Part shown: piece after piece, positions 4,793 to 11,304 of the stretch | Layout of the letters: each line of letters starts with the position of its first letter | Position numbering within the stretch: the stretch's first letter is position 1 | Assembly: GCA_001689445.1 (NCBI GenBank) | Contig: LUJN01000033.1 | Span: forward strand, 1-11,304 | DNA: 11,304 nt | From: Bacteroidales bacterium M3 | GTDB taxonomy: Bacteria > Bacteroidota > Bacteroidia > Bacteroidales > Muribaculaceae | Reading direction: 5' to 3' | The notes under the pieces: model-generated | Databases searched by the model: none | Seen by the model: the letters and a program-made list of their open reading frames with translations, nothing else | What the model was told of the DNA's origin: nothing | Position numbers and translations under genes: made by a program

Positions 4793-6112
4793 ATGAACTA
4801 CCTCTTCACAAGTGAATCAGTGTCGGAAGGACATCCCGACAAAGTTGCCGACCAGATTTCAGATGCGATACTTGACGAATTTCTCGCCCATGACCCGCAG
4901 TCGAAAGTCGCCTGCGAGACCCTCGTCACCACCGGCCAGGTGGTCGTGGCGGGCGAGGTGAAAAGCAACGCCTACATCGACCTCATGGAGGTGACCCGCC
5001 GCGTCATCAGCGGGATAGGCTACAACCGCAGCGAGCTGAAGTTTGACGCCGAGGCATGCGGCGTGTTCTCGGCCCTCCACGAGCAGAGTGCCGACATCAA
5101 CCGCGGCGTCGAACGCGAGGTCGCCGACGACCAGGGCGCGGGCGACCAGGGCATGATGTTCGGCTACGCCTGCGACGAGACCGACACCTACATGCCCCTA
5201 CCCCTCGCCCTGAGCCACCAGCTGCTCCGCGAGCTGTCGGCAATACGCCGCGACATGTCGGCAATGACCTATACCGACCACACGGGCCACACCCGCTCCT
5301 ACCTGCGCCCCGACTCCAAGAGCCAGGTCACGGTCGAGTATGACGAGAGCGGCAAGGCAGTGCGCGTGCACACGATAGTGATCTCCACCCAACACGACGA
5401 CTTCATACGTCCCGACGGCATCTCCCCTGAGGAGGCCGACCGCCGTATGCTCGACATCATCTACCGTGACGTAAAAGAGGTGCTGATACCCCGCGTCAAG
5501 GACCAGCTCCCCGCCAAGGTACAGGCACTGTTTGACGACAATATCATCCTGCATGTCAATCCCACGGGCAAGTTTGTCATCGGCGGCCCACACGGCGACA
5601 CGGGCCTGACAGGCCGCAAGATTATCGTCGACACCTACGGAGGCCGCGGCGCACACGGCGGTGGCGCGTTCTCGGGCAAGGACCCCTCAAAGGTCGACCG
5701 CTCGGCAGCCTATGCCGCACGCCATATCGCCAAAAACCTCGTAGCCGCCGGCGTGGCCCGCGAGGCTCTCGTGCAGGTGGCCTACGCCATCGGCGTCGCC
5801 GAACCGGTGAGCCTCTACGTCAACACCAACGGGACAGCCCTTGTGCCGATGACCGACGCCGAGATTTCGGCAAAGGTAAAGGAGATATTCGACATGCGCC
5901 CCGCCGCCATCGAGCGTCGCCTCAAGCTCCGCGCACCTATCTATCAGGAGACTGCCAGCTACGGCCACATGGGGCGCGAGCCGCAGACCGTCACCAAGCG
6001 GTTCTCCTCCAAGTATGAGGGGGTCAAGGAGATGACCGTCGAGCTGTTCACATGGGAAAAACTCGATTACGTCGACCGTCTGCGCGAGGCATTCGGACTA
6101 AACGCCCGGTAA
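4793..6112 (+). CDS. metK: S-adenosylmethionine synthase
   Basis: The enzyme makes S-adenosylmethionine, phosphate and diphosphate from methionine and ATP, supplying the cell's methyl donor. All three domains are present. HPDK (14-17) binds ATP, signature 1 GAGDQG is at 115-120, the GGPHGDTGLTGRK motif at 264-276, and the glycine-rich signature 2 GGGAFSGKDPSKVDRS at 289-304. At 439 residues it is longer than E. coli MetK (384); the extra length is in the middle region, around 150-260, and is, as I recall, normal for Bacteroidota. The ATG at 4793 begins the conserved MNYLFTSESVSEGHPDK. The gene has its own promoter and a leader with a SAM-II-type aptamer, so it should be repressed when SAM is plentiful. 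The next gene has its own promoter, so metK is probably monocistronic. Confidence 0.98.
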   Translation: MNYLFTSESVSEGHPDKVADQISDAILDEFLAHDPQSKVACETLVTTGQVVVAGEVKSNAYIDLMEVTRRVISGIGYNRSELKFDAEACGVFSALHEQSADINRGVEREVADDQGAGDQGMMFGYACDETDTYMPLPLALSHQLLRELSAIRRDMSAMTYTDHTGHTRSYLRPDSKSQVTVEYDESGKAVRVHTIVISTQHDDFIRPDGISPEEADRRMLDIIYRDVKEVLIPRVKDQLPAKVQALFDDNIILHVNPTGKFVIGGPHGDTGLTGRKIIVDTYGGRGAHGGGAFSGKDPSKVDRSAAYAARHIAKNLVAAGVAREALVQVAYAIGVAEPVSLYVNTNGTALVPMTDAEISAKVKEIFDMRPAAIERRLKLRAPIYQETASYGHMGREPQTVTKRFSSKYEGVKEMTVELFTWEKLDYVDRLREAFGLNAR

Positions 6113-6132
6113 AAAACGCAAGTATAGCCCCA

Positions 6133-6180
6133 TTTTGATTGCATCTTAATAAAAAAGATGTATCTTTGCACGCTGCAAAG
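6133..6180 (+). promoter_or_regulatory. ppiD promoter with palindromes at the -7 box and start site
   Basis: The -7 box TATCTTTG is at 6161-6168 and a TTG -33 box at 6138-6140, 20 bp apart. CATCTT (6142-6147) pairs with AAGATG (6155-6160) between the two boxes. CTTTGCA (6164-6170) pairs perfectly with TGCAAAG (6174-6180) around a 3-nt loop and spans the -7 box and the expected start. The second palindrome could be an operator or an initial RNA hairpin. No separate terminator of metK is seen. Confidence 0.65.
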
Positions 6181-6253
6181 CCTTATTTCTCAATGAGACA
6201 TAGCCTGAAAGCGTGTTTTTGAAAAGTACAAAATCAAAATCTTTAATCAATAA

Positions 6254-8344
6254 ATGGCAACATTAGAAAAAATCAGAAGCAAGTCAGTGCTGCTAATGGT
6301 AATTATCGGCGTCGCACTTCTCGCATTCATTATCGGTGACGGTCTCACCTCGGGACGCACCCTATTCAGCAACCCCACGATGATCGCCAAGGTCGGCGAC
6401 CGCAAGATTGACATCACCGACTTCCAGCGTCGCTACGAGCAGGCCAACCAGCGCCTGCAGCAGCAAGGCTCAAAGGAAGACCCCGCTGTCGTGCAGCAGC
6501 AGATACTCAACGGCATGGTGCAGGAAGCCCTCCTCGACGACGAGATAGAGGCCCTTGGCATCAAGGTGACCGACAAGGAGCTTTCACGCGCCATGGTCGG
6601 CCCCGAGGCATTCCCCATGATGGTGCAGTTTGCCCGCCAGTACGGGTTTGAAAGCCCCGACCAGATGCTTGACGTGGTGAAGAATCCCTCCAAATATCAG
6701 GTTCCCGCCGAGCAGGCCGCCCAGCTCCTCGCCGTGTGGAACGAGCAGGAGTCCAACATGGAGCGCGGCCTCAAGCAGATGAAGTTCGCCAACATAATGT
6801 CAGGCGTCATCGCCGCCAACGAGCTTGATGCCAAGGCCTTGTACGATTCCAACGCATCGACCTCCCATATCTCCTACGTCAAGAAGGACTACTCATCGCT
6901 CCCCGACGACAAATACCCTGTGAGCGACGATGAGATCAAGGCCCAGTACAACAAGGAGAAGAATATCTTCAAGACCGACCAGGAGAGCCGCACGGTCAAC
7001 TACATAGCCGTGCCCGTCGTCCCCTCGCAGACCGACATCGTGGCCGGCCAGCAGGTTGTCGAGACCGCCATCGCCGACCTCACCGCCAAGCCCGACCTTG
7101 AAGGCGTGGCCGGCAACGTTGACTTTGGCGTGGACCGCCAGTCGCAGACCGCCGCACGCATCACCAACCCCGCGCTCAAGCAGTTTGTGACCGCGGCAGC
7201 TCCCGGCGACGTGAAGCTCACCTCACAAATTAATAATGAGTACTCGATTGCCAAGTTCTTCGGCTCAAAGAGCCAAGTCGACTCCATAAACATAGACATG
7301 GTGGCATTTGCTGGACCGGCAGCCGCACGCGACTCGCTCCTCGCTGCCCTCAACAGCGGCAAGCCCTTTGACGACGTCCTCAAGATGTCAGGCGTGCAGG
7401 GTGGACAGGCCGACCTCTGGACCTCCATGCTCCAGGTCAACAACGACTCCATCAAGAGCCGTCTGCTCAACGCTCCCGCCGGCTACTTCATCGGCGACTC
7501 CGTGGGCGAGCAGGCAATGATATACCGCGTCAACGAGAAGAAAGCCCCCGTCACCGTCTATGACTTCGCCACCGTCTCCTATAAGATTGAGCCGTCAGAC
7601 GAGACCATCACCAATCTCAACAACAATCTCGACAAGTTTATCGTCGAGAACAACAACGCCCCCGCGATGACCGCCGAAAAAGCTGCCGCCGCCGGCTATA
7701 CCCTGCTCCCCTCCTCTGTCACCGCCACCTCGGCACAACTTGCCAATATCCCCTCCAGCCGTGCGGCCGTGAAGTGGGCCATGGAGGCCGACAAGGGTCA
7801 GGTGTCACCCGTGTTTGAGGTAGGCAACTCGGGCAACCAGCGCCTCCTCGTGGTAGCCCTCACCGACATCAACGAGCCGGGATATGTCCCCGCCACCGAC
7901 CCGCAGGTCAAGATGTACCTCACCAACAAGGTGCGCAACGACAAGAAGGCCGCCGACCTCATCGCCCAGTACAAGGGTAAGGCCAAGGACCTCAACGGAT
8001 ATGCACAGCTCATCGCCCCCGGTGATACCGCAGCCATCGCGACAGCCAACGTCACCTTCGGACAGCCCTTCATCGCCGGCATCGGCTTTGGCGAGTCTGC
8101 CCTCCTTGGCCGCGTGCCCGCCACCAAGGTCAATACCCTTGCAGGCCCCGTCAAGACCAACAACGCCGTCATCGTCTACCAGGTGACAAGCGTCGACAAC
8201 GAAGGCCGTCCCTACAACTACGACGAGAGCGCAGCCCGCTATGCAGGCCAGCTCGGCTCACAGTCGGTGATGAACAAGGTGGTCGACATACTCCGCAACG
8301 GTACAGAGGTAGAGACCGACCTCCTCAAGTTCTACAGCGAGTAA
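6254..8344 (+). CDS. ppiD: PpiD-like periplasmic folding factor (SurA N-terminal / peptidyl-prolyl isomerase family)
   Basis: The 696-residue protein has the PpiD layout and is close to the usual length in this phylum. A short cytoplasmic start (MATLEKIRSKS) precedes one membrane helix (about 11-29), which anchors it in the inner membrane with the rest in the periplasm. A SurA-like N-terminal domain follows (about 40-190, beginning AKVGDRKIDITDFQRRYEQA and rich in glutamine). The middle region (about 345-395, ending LNSGKPFDDVLKMSG) matches the parvulin rotamase fold only loosely, so catalytic isomerase activity is doubtful. In characterised PpiD proteins the role is chaperone action on newly secreted proteins near the Sec translocon. 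It has its own promoter and a strong terminator directly after it, so it is a single-gene unit. Confidence 0.9.
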   Translation: MATLEKIRSKSVLLMVIIGVALLAFIIGDGLTSGRTLFSNPTMIAKVGDRKIDITDFQRRYEQANQRLQQQGSKEDPAVVQQQILNGMVQEALLDDEIEALGIKVTDKELSRAMVGPEAFPMMVQFARQYGFESPDQMLDVVKNPSKYQVPAEQAAQLLAVWNEQESNMERGLKQMKFANIMSGVIAANELDAKALYDSNASTSHISYVKKDYSSLPDDKYPVSDDEIKAQYNKEKNIFKTDQESRTVNYIAVPVVPSQTDIVAGQQVVETAIADLTAKPDLEGVAGNVDFGVDRQSQTAARITNPALKQFVTAAAPGDVKLTSQINNEYSIAKFFGSKSQVDSINIDMVAFAGPAAARDSLLAALNSGKPFDDVLKMSGVQGGQADLWTSMLQVNNDSIKSRLLNAPAGYFIGDSVGEQAMIYRVNEKKAPVTVYDFATVSYKIEPSDETITNLNNNLDKFIVENNNAPAMTAEKAAAAGYTLLPSSVTATSAQLANIPSSRAAVKWAMEADKGQVSPVFEVGNSGNQRLLVVALTDINEPGYVPATDPQVKMYLTNKVRNDKKAADLIAQYKGKAKDLNGYAQLIAPGDTAAIATANVTFGQPFIAGIGFGESALLGRVPATKVNTLAGPVKTNNAVIVYQVTSVDNEGRPYNYDESAARYAGQLGSQSVMNKVVDILRNGTEVETDLLKFYSE

Positions 8345-8366
8345 TCCCGTCCCCCATAACACACAT

Positions 8367-8396
8367 AAAGTCCCGGAACATTCCGGGACTTTTTTG
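8367..8396 (+). terminator. Intrinsic terminator of ppiD
   Basis: AAAGTCCCGGAA (8367-8378) pairs perfectly with TTCCGGGACTTT (8381-8392) around a 2-nt gap; in practice a 10-bp stem with a tetraloop. It is followed by a T-run to 8395. It lies 22 bp after the ppiD stop codon. Confidence 0.92.
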
Positions 8397-8438
8397 GTTA
8401 TACTATATACATTATATATCTTTGTAATATTATATATC
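8394..8438 (+). promoter_or_regulatory. Toxin-antitoxin promoter and likely operator
   Basis: The -7 box TATCTTTG is at 8417-8424, and the -33 TTG at 8394-8396 is the end of the upstream terminator's T-run. The 10-bp sequence ATTATATATC occurs twice, at 8411-8420 and 8429-8438, exactly 18 bp apart and overlapping the -7 box and start site. Ribbon-helix-helix antitoxins normally repress their own operon through repeated short sites, so these are the natural operator candidates. Confidence 0.6.
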
Positions 8439-8459
8439 ACATACAAAACCGTCTACACA

Positions 8460-8759
8460 ATGGCAACAGTCGCAACCACAAAACGCAAGAACATCGACCT
8501 GCCCGTCGATACACTGCAAAAGCTCTCATACCTCGCCGTCAGCCAGGGCAAGAGCCTAAAGAGCTACATCGAGGGACTACTCATCATAAAGGCAAACCAG
8601 GTCAAAATCGAGGTCAAGGAAAATCCAAGCCCCAGCGGCGACCCCTGGTGGGATATCCCTGAAAACGTAGCCATGGTGGAGGAAGGCCTCGCCCAGGCCC
8701 GACGCGGCGAAACCCGCACCTATACCCCTGAAGAACTTGACAAACTGCTCGGACTATGA
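8460..8759 (+). CDS. Ribbon-helix-helix antitoxin
   Basis: The protein has 99 residues. About residues 8-42 (KRKNIDLPVDTLQKLSYLAV and the helix after it) fit a ribbon-helix-helix DNA-binding fold: a short strand with alternating polar residues, then two helices. The second half (DPWWDIPENV, then EEGLAQARRGETRTYTPEELDKLL) is polar and typical of an antitoxin tail that wraps the toxin. The ATG at 8460 is chosen because any earlier start would lie within the promoter and add a poorly plausible hydrophobic leader. The toxin ATG overlaps its stop codon by 4 bp (ATGA), so the two are translationally coupled. It should neutralise the toxin and, with it, repress the promoter. The exact antitoxin family is not certain. 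Confidence 0.85.
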   Translation: MATVATTKRKNIDLPVDTLQKLSYLAVSQGKSLKSYIEGLLIIKANQVKIEVKENPSPSGDPWWDIPENVAMVEEGLAQARRGETRTYTPEELDKLLGL

Positions 8760-9046
8760 AAGAAACCCTCACCTATGCCGTCGAATTAAGCCCACGCGCA
8801 AAAGACGACATGCTGAAATGGAAAGCAACCGGACAATTGAAGACCATAAAGAAAGTCAGGGCACTGCTTGAGGAACTACGGTTCCATCCCACCACAGGCA
8901 CAGGACAGGTAGAGCAGCTGAGAGGCAATCACGCCGGCCTGTGGAGCCGCCGCATCGACAAGAAATCACGCCTCGTATACAGCATCAACGATGACACCGT
9001 GACAGTATTGGTCATCTCGGCATACGGTCACTATGACGACAAATAG
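8756..9046 (+). CDS. YoeB/Txe-family toxin (RelE superfamily mRNA interferase)
   Basis: At 96 residues it matches the YoeB/Txe family, ribosome-associated mRNA endonucleases that stop translation when freed from their antitoxin. The family core is clear: ELSPRAKDDMLKWK (10-23), the segment LRGNHAGLWSRRIDKKSRLVYSI (55-77) corresponding to YoeB's conserved GxWSRRI...HRLVY block, and a C-terminal HY pair. Residues matching E. coli YoeB's E46, R65, H83 and Y84 are E53, R72, H92 and Y93, so the toxin should be active. The C-terminus has only three residues after the HY pair (DDK), so the ending is intact. The family usually pairs with a Phd/YefM-type antitoxin, whereas the partner here looks ribbon-helix-helix. 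Confidence 0.92.
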   Translation: MKETLTYAVELSPRAKDDMLKWKATGQLKTIKKVRALLEELRFHPTTGTGQVEQLRGNHAGLWSRRIDKKSRLVYSINDDTVTVLVISAYGHYDDK

Positions 9047-9087
9047 CAAAGGCGGACGAAGAACATTTCAACCCTATTGACGTTATA

Positions 9088-9134
9088 TTATGTGGCGGCA
9101 AATGAGGCCGCCGCACGCTATTTTGCCGCCATAA
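9088..9134. repeat. Overlapping hairpins after the toxin gene
   Basis: GGCGGC (9094-9099) can pair with GCCGCC at 9107-9112, leaving a 7-nt loop, or with a second GCCGCC at 9125-9130. The longer option extends to TGGCGGCAAA (9093-9102) with TTTGCCGCCA (9122-9131), with further TTAT/ATAA pairing outside. A T-run is missing on the plus strand, so it is not a standard terminator. It may protect the 3' end of the toxin mRNA or act as a factor-dependent stop. Confidence 0.5.
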
Positions 9135-9141
9135 GACGATG

Positions 9142-9157
9142 GCAAATGGCAATTTGC
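9142..9157. repeat. Small AT-rich hairpin in the toxin-pckA gap
   Basis: GCAAAT (9142-9147) pairs with ATTTGC (9152-9157) around the loop GGCA. It may be an operator half-pair for pckA control, but it lies about 85 bp upstream of the -7 box, so its role is unknown. The rest of 9158-9240 is AT-rich without a recognised feature. Confidence 0.3.
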
Positions 9158-9242
9158 AAGCATTTTCGCCCCTGCAAAATCATAAAAATTTCTAATACGG
9201 AAAAAATTCCTTAATAGAACGAGATATTACCCGAATTTTTAC

Positions 9243-9250
9243 TAACTTTG
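9243..9250 (+). promoter_or_regulatory. pckA promoter (-7 box)
   Basis: TAACTTTG matches the Bacteroidota -7 box. No TTG is seen at the expected -33 position. Transcription should begin near 9255, giving a leader of about 68 nt that is AT-rich just before the ATG. The poor -33 suggests either tolerance, as is common for this sigma factor, or dependence on an activator. Confidence 0.6.
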
Positions 9251-9322
9251 CACTCGGTTTCCAAGGTCGAAGCCAAACTCAAGTATATTATTTTAATCAC
9301 TTTATAATCAAAATCATACAAA

Positions 9323-10924
9323 ATGAGCAAGATTGATTTAACTCAGTATGGTATCACCGGTACTCCGGAGATAATCCACAATCCCAGCTGGGACCAACTC
9401 TTTATCGACGAGACCAACCCCTCCCTCACAGGCTACGAGAAGGGTCAGGAGACTGAACTCGGCGCCGTAAACGTGATGACCGGTATCTACACCGGCCGCT
9501 CGCCCAAAGACAAGTTCTTTGTAATGGACGACACTTCCAAGAACACCATCTGGTGGACTTCCGATGAATATAAGAACGACAACAAGCCCATCACTCCCGC
9601 CACTTGGGACGCATTGAAGAAAATCGCCGACACCGAGCTTTCCAACAAGCCCCTCTACGTTGTCGACGCTTTCTGCGGCACCAACGCCGACACCCGTCTC
9701 GCAGTGCGCTTCATCGTTGAGGTGGCATGGCAGGCTCACTTCGTGACCAACATGTTCATCCGCCCCACCAAGGAAGAACTTGAGAACTTCAAGCCCGACT
9801 TCGTTGTCCTCAACGCATCCAAGGCTAAGGTTGAGAACTGGAAGGAACTCGGCATCAACTCCGAGACTTGCGTTGCCTTCAACCTCACCGAGCGTATGCA
9901 GGTCATCATCAACACATGGTATGGCGGCGAGATGAAGAAGGGTATGTTCTCCATCATGAACTACTACCTCCCCCTCAAGGGCATGGCTTCGATGCACTGC
10001 TCTGCCAACACCGACAAGAACGGCGAGAACACAGCCATCTTCTTCGGTCTCTCCGGCACAGGCAAGACCACCCTTTCGACCGACCCCAAGCGTCTCCTCA
10101 TCGGCGACGACGAGCACGGCTGGGACGACAACGGCGTCTTCAACTTTGAGGGCGGATGCTACGCCAAGGTTATCAACCTCGACAAGGATAGCGAGCCCGA
10201 CATCTACAACGCCATCACCCGCGACGCTCTCCTTGAGAACGTGACAGTGGACAAGGACGGCAAGATCGACTTCAACGACAAGAGCGTTACCGAGAACACC
10301 CGCGTGTCCTACCCCATCGACCACATCAAGAACATCGTAAAGCCCAGTGCTGGTCCCGCCGCAAAGAACGTGATCTTCCTCTCGGCCGACGCATTCGGTG
10401 TGCTTCCCCCCGTATCTATCCTCACCCCCGAGCAGACCAAGTACTACTTCCTCTCGGGCTTCACCTCCAAGCTGGCAGGTACTGAGCGCGGTATCACCGA
10501 GCCTACCCCCACTTTCTCGGCTTGCTTCGGCGCAGCGTTCCTTTCGCTCCACCCCACAAAGTATGCTGAGGAACTCGTGAAGAAGATGGAGAAGAGCGGC
10601 GCAAAGGCTTACCTCGTCAACACCGGCTGGAACGGTTCAGGCAAGCGTATCTCCATCAAGGATACCCGTGGCATCATCGACGCTATCCTTGACGGCGCAA
10701 TCCTCACCGCACCCACCAAGCAGATACCCATCTTTGACTTCACCGTGCCCACCGAGCTTCCCGGCGTAGACCCCAAGATTCTCGACCCGCGCGACACCTA
10801 CGCAGATCCCGCAGAGTGGACTGCAAAGGCAACCAAGCTCGCCGAGATGTTCATCAACAACTTCAAGAAGTTTGAGAACAACGCCGCCGGCAAGGCCCTC
10901 GTAGCCGCCGGCCCCAAGCTCTAA
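9323..10924 (+). CDS. pckA: Phosphoenolpyruvate carboxykinase (ATP)
   Basis: The enzyme interconverts oxaloacetate plus ATP with phosphoenolpyruvate, CO2 and ADP. In anaerobic gut Bacteroidales it is thought to run mostly toward oxaloacetate, fixing CO2 and making ATP on the way to succinate. At 533 residues it has normal length. The P-loop GLSGTGKTT is at 242-250 (K248), the kinase-2 type motif LIGDDEHGW at 259-267 (D262/D263), and the substrate and metal residues are visible: R59 (TGRSPKD), K206, H225 (SMHCSAN) and R327 (NTRVSYP). These agree with E. coli R65, K213, H232, K254, D269 and R333 with a constant shift of 6-7. Codon use differs somewhat from the neighbours: more two-fold pyrimidine C and common codons throughout, as expected for a highly expressed gene. 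It has its own promoter and terminator. Confidence 0.98.
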   Translation: MSKIDLTQYGITGTPEIIHNPSWDQLFIDETNPSLTGYEKGQETELGAVNVMTGIYTGRSPKDKFFVMDDTSKNTIWWTSDEYKNDNKPITPATWDALKKIADTELSNKPLYVVDAFCGTNADTRLAVRFIVEVAWQAHFVTNMFIRPTKEELENFKPDFVVLNASKAKVENWKELGINSETCVAFNLTERMQVIINTWYGGEMKKGMFSIMNYYLPLKGMASMHCSANTDKNGENTAIFFGLSGTGKTTLSTDPKRLLIGDDEHGWDDNGVFNFEGGCYAKVINLDKDSEPDIYNAITRDALLENVTVDKDGKIDFNDKSVTENTRVSYPIDHIKNIVKPSAGPAAKNVIFLSADAFGVLPPVSILTPEQTKYYFLSGFTSKLAGTERGITEPTPTFSACFGAAFLSLHPTKYAEELVKKMEKSGAKAYLVNTGWNGSGKRISIKDTRGIIDAILDGAILTAPTKQIPIFDFTVPTELPGVDPKILDPRDTYADPAEWTAKATKLAEMFINNFKKFENNAAGKALVAAGPKL

Positions 10925-10950
10925 TCCGACATTAGACATCCCCTATACCG

Positions 10951-10986
10951 CGATGGAGACTCCCCCGGAGCCTCCATCGTTTTTTT
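10951..10986 (+). terminator. Intrinsic terminator of pckA
   Basis: CGATGGAG (10951-10958) pairs with CTCCATCG (10972-10979), and inside it CTCC (10960-10963) pairs with GGAG (10967-10970), separated only by one A-C mismatch. Seven Ts follow from 10980. It lies 26 bp after the pckA stop codon. Confidence 0.95.
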
Positions 10987-11041
10987 ATATCCAAAGACAT
11001 CGCAAACCAGCCAATCTATATTTGAACTCACAAAGCCTACT

Positions 11042-11122
11042 GTAGGGACGCGGCGTGCCGCGTTATCAAGCGCAATCGACTCATTTGCAACCTACTACAT
11101 ATAACGCGGCGTGCCGCATTAT
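11042..11122. repeat. Pair of GC-rich palindromic repeats
   Basis: The unit at 11048-11066 is repeated at 11104-11122 with 18 of 19 bases equal. Its core ACGCGGC-GT-GCCGCGT is a perfect palindrome in the first copy and loses one end pair in the second. The first copy is preceded by GTAGGGACGC, which occurs again at 11265-11274. The form, a short GC palindrome preceded by GTAGGGACGC, resembles small intergenic repeat families found in many bacteria. There is no open frame here, so these are non-coding. The AT-rich stretch 10988-11041 shows nothing else. Confidence 0.65.
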
Positions 11123-11160
11123 ATTACCGGTCAATCTTTGTAGACCCTCCCAGAGGGTCA
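11123..11160. repeat. Intergenic repeat, copy 2 (relative at 3026-3072)
   Basis: It starts with ATTACCGGTCA (11123-11133), whose exact reverse complement is at 3062-3072, and continues with a block matching 3026-3053 at 24 of 28 bases. It includes a perfect hairpin GACCCTC (11143-11149) / GAGGGTC (11153-11159) around CCA. The better-preserved hairpin makes this the more intact version of the central part. Confidence 0.6.
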
Positions 11161-11167
11161 ATTTGTA

Positions 11168-11218
11168 TAGCCCCATATAGCCGATGGCGCGGTCACGCGC
11201 CAAGGATATGTGGGGCTA
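11168..11218. repeat. Long two-level inverted repeat
   Basis: TAGCCCCA (11168-11175) pairs with TGGGGCTA (11211-11218). Nested inside, TGGCGCG (11185-11191) pairs perfectly with CGCGCCA (11196-11202) around GTCA. Short TAT/ATA pairing joins the levels with a small bulge and unpaired internal bases. It has no T-run and no gene next to it within the window, so it is likely a repeat element and not a terminator. Beyond it, 11219-11304 has no recognised feature apart from the GTAGGGACGC box at 11265-11274. Confidence 0.6.
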
Positions 11219-11304
11219 CATAGATTGGGGATGTTGCAGAACTCTATAGATTGCCGTCAAAGGAGTAGGGACGCTACCCAATGCTGTTCACTTAAGGTGA
11301 GGGA

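Noticed and set aside
4612..4815. 67-codon plus-strand frame over the metK leader
   Set aside because: Its start lies in the -7 box of the metK promoter, upstream of the expected transcription start, and the body is the riboswitch.
8394..8759. Longer antitoxin start at 8394
   Set aside because: It would place 22 hydrophobic, Tyr/Ile-rich codons over the promoter; the ATG at 8460 gives a normal antitoxin.
9338..10552. 404-codon minus-strand frame antisense to pckA
   Set aside because: Long antisense frames are expected opposite highly biased codon use; the product is rich in V, G, E and L with no domain, while pckA is unmistakable.
11042..11304. CRISPR array in the repeat-rich right end
   Set aside because: The repeats are of different types, palindromic and unevenly spaced, with only two copies of any unit and no spacers or cas genes.

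Overview
The window looks like chromosome from a GC-rich member of the Bacteroidales, probably Muribaculaceae or a close relative. The evidence is the promoters, which have the Bacteroidota -7 box TAnnTTTG (sometimes with a TTG-type -33 box about 20 bp upstream), start codons without Shine-Dalgarno sequences, and the protein families present: a Bacteroidota-type PpiD, a long MetK and an ATP-dependent PEP carboxykinase. The family-level placement is inference.

Layout. Positions 21-93 hold a tRNA-Phe on the minus strand with its own promoter. A clear plus-strand promoter (206-239) then reads into about 300 bases with no convincing gene. Next come a 60-residue membrane miniprotein (537-719), a two-gene ThrE/YjjPB-type exporter (773-2074) and a LysR regulator (2099-3001), all on the plus strand. 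A minus-strand tyrosine recombinase (3178-4383) follows, with a large nested inverted repeat directly before its start codon. metK (4793-6112) has a leader carrying a pseudoknot that I read as a SAM-II riboswitch. ppiD (6254-8344) ends at a strong terminator whose T-run also serves as the -33 region of the next promoter, which drives a ribbon-helix-helix antitoxin / YoeB-type toxin pair (8460-9046). pckA (9323-10924) has its own promoter and terminator. The last 320 bases hold no gene but are packed with direct and inverted repeats, one of which has a relative at 3026-3072.

How the genes relate. metK makes S-adenosylmethionine, and its leader is expected to sense that product. pckA is the PEP/oxaloacetate carboxylation step that in gut Bacteroidales feeds succinate formation. 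The YjjPB homologues of Escherichia coli have been linked to succinate export, so the exporter could act further down the same fermentative route, but nothing in the sequence proves its substrate. PpiD is an envelope folding factor. The recombinase and the toxin-antitoxin pair are the accessory elements. I see no complete mobile element, CRISPR array or obvious new multi-gene system. The most interesting signals are regulatory and repeat structures: the metK leader, the recombinase leader, the unexplained transcribed segment near the left end, and the intergenic repeats.
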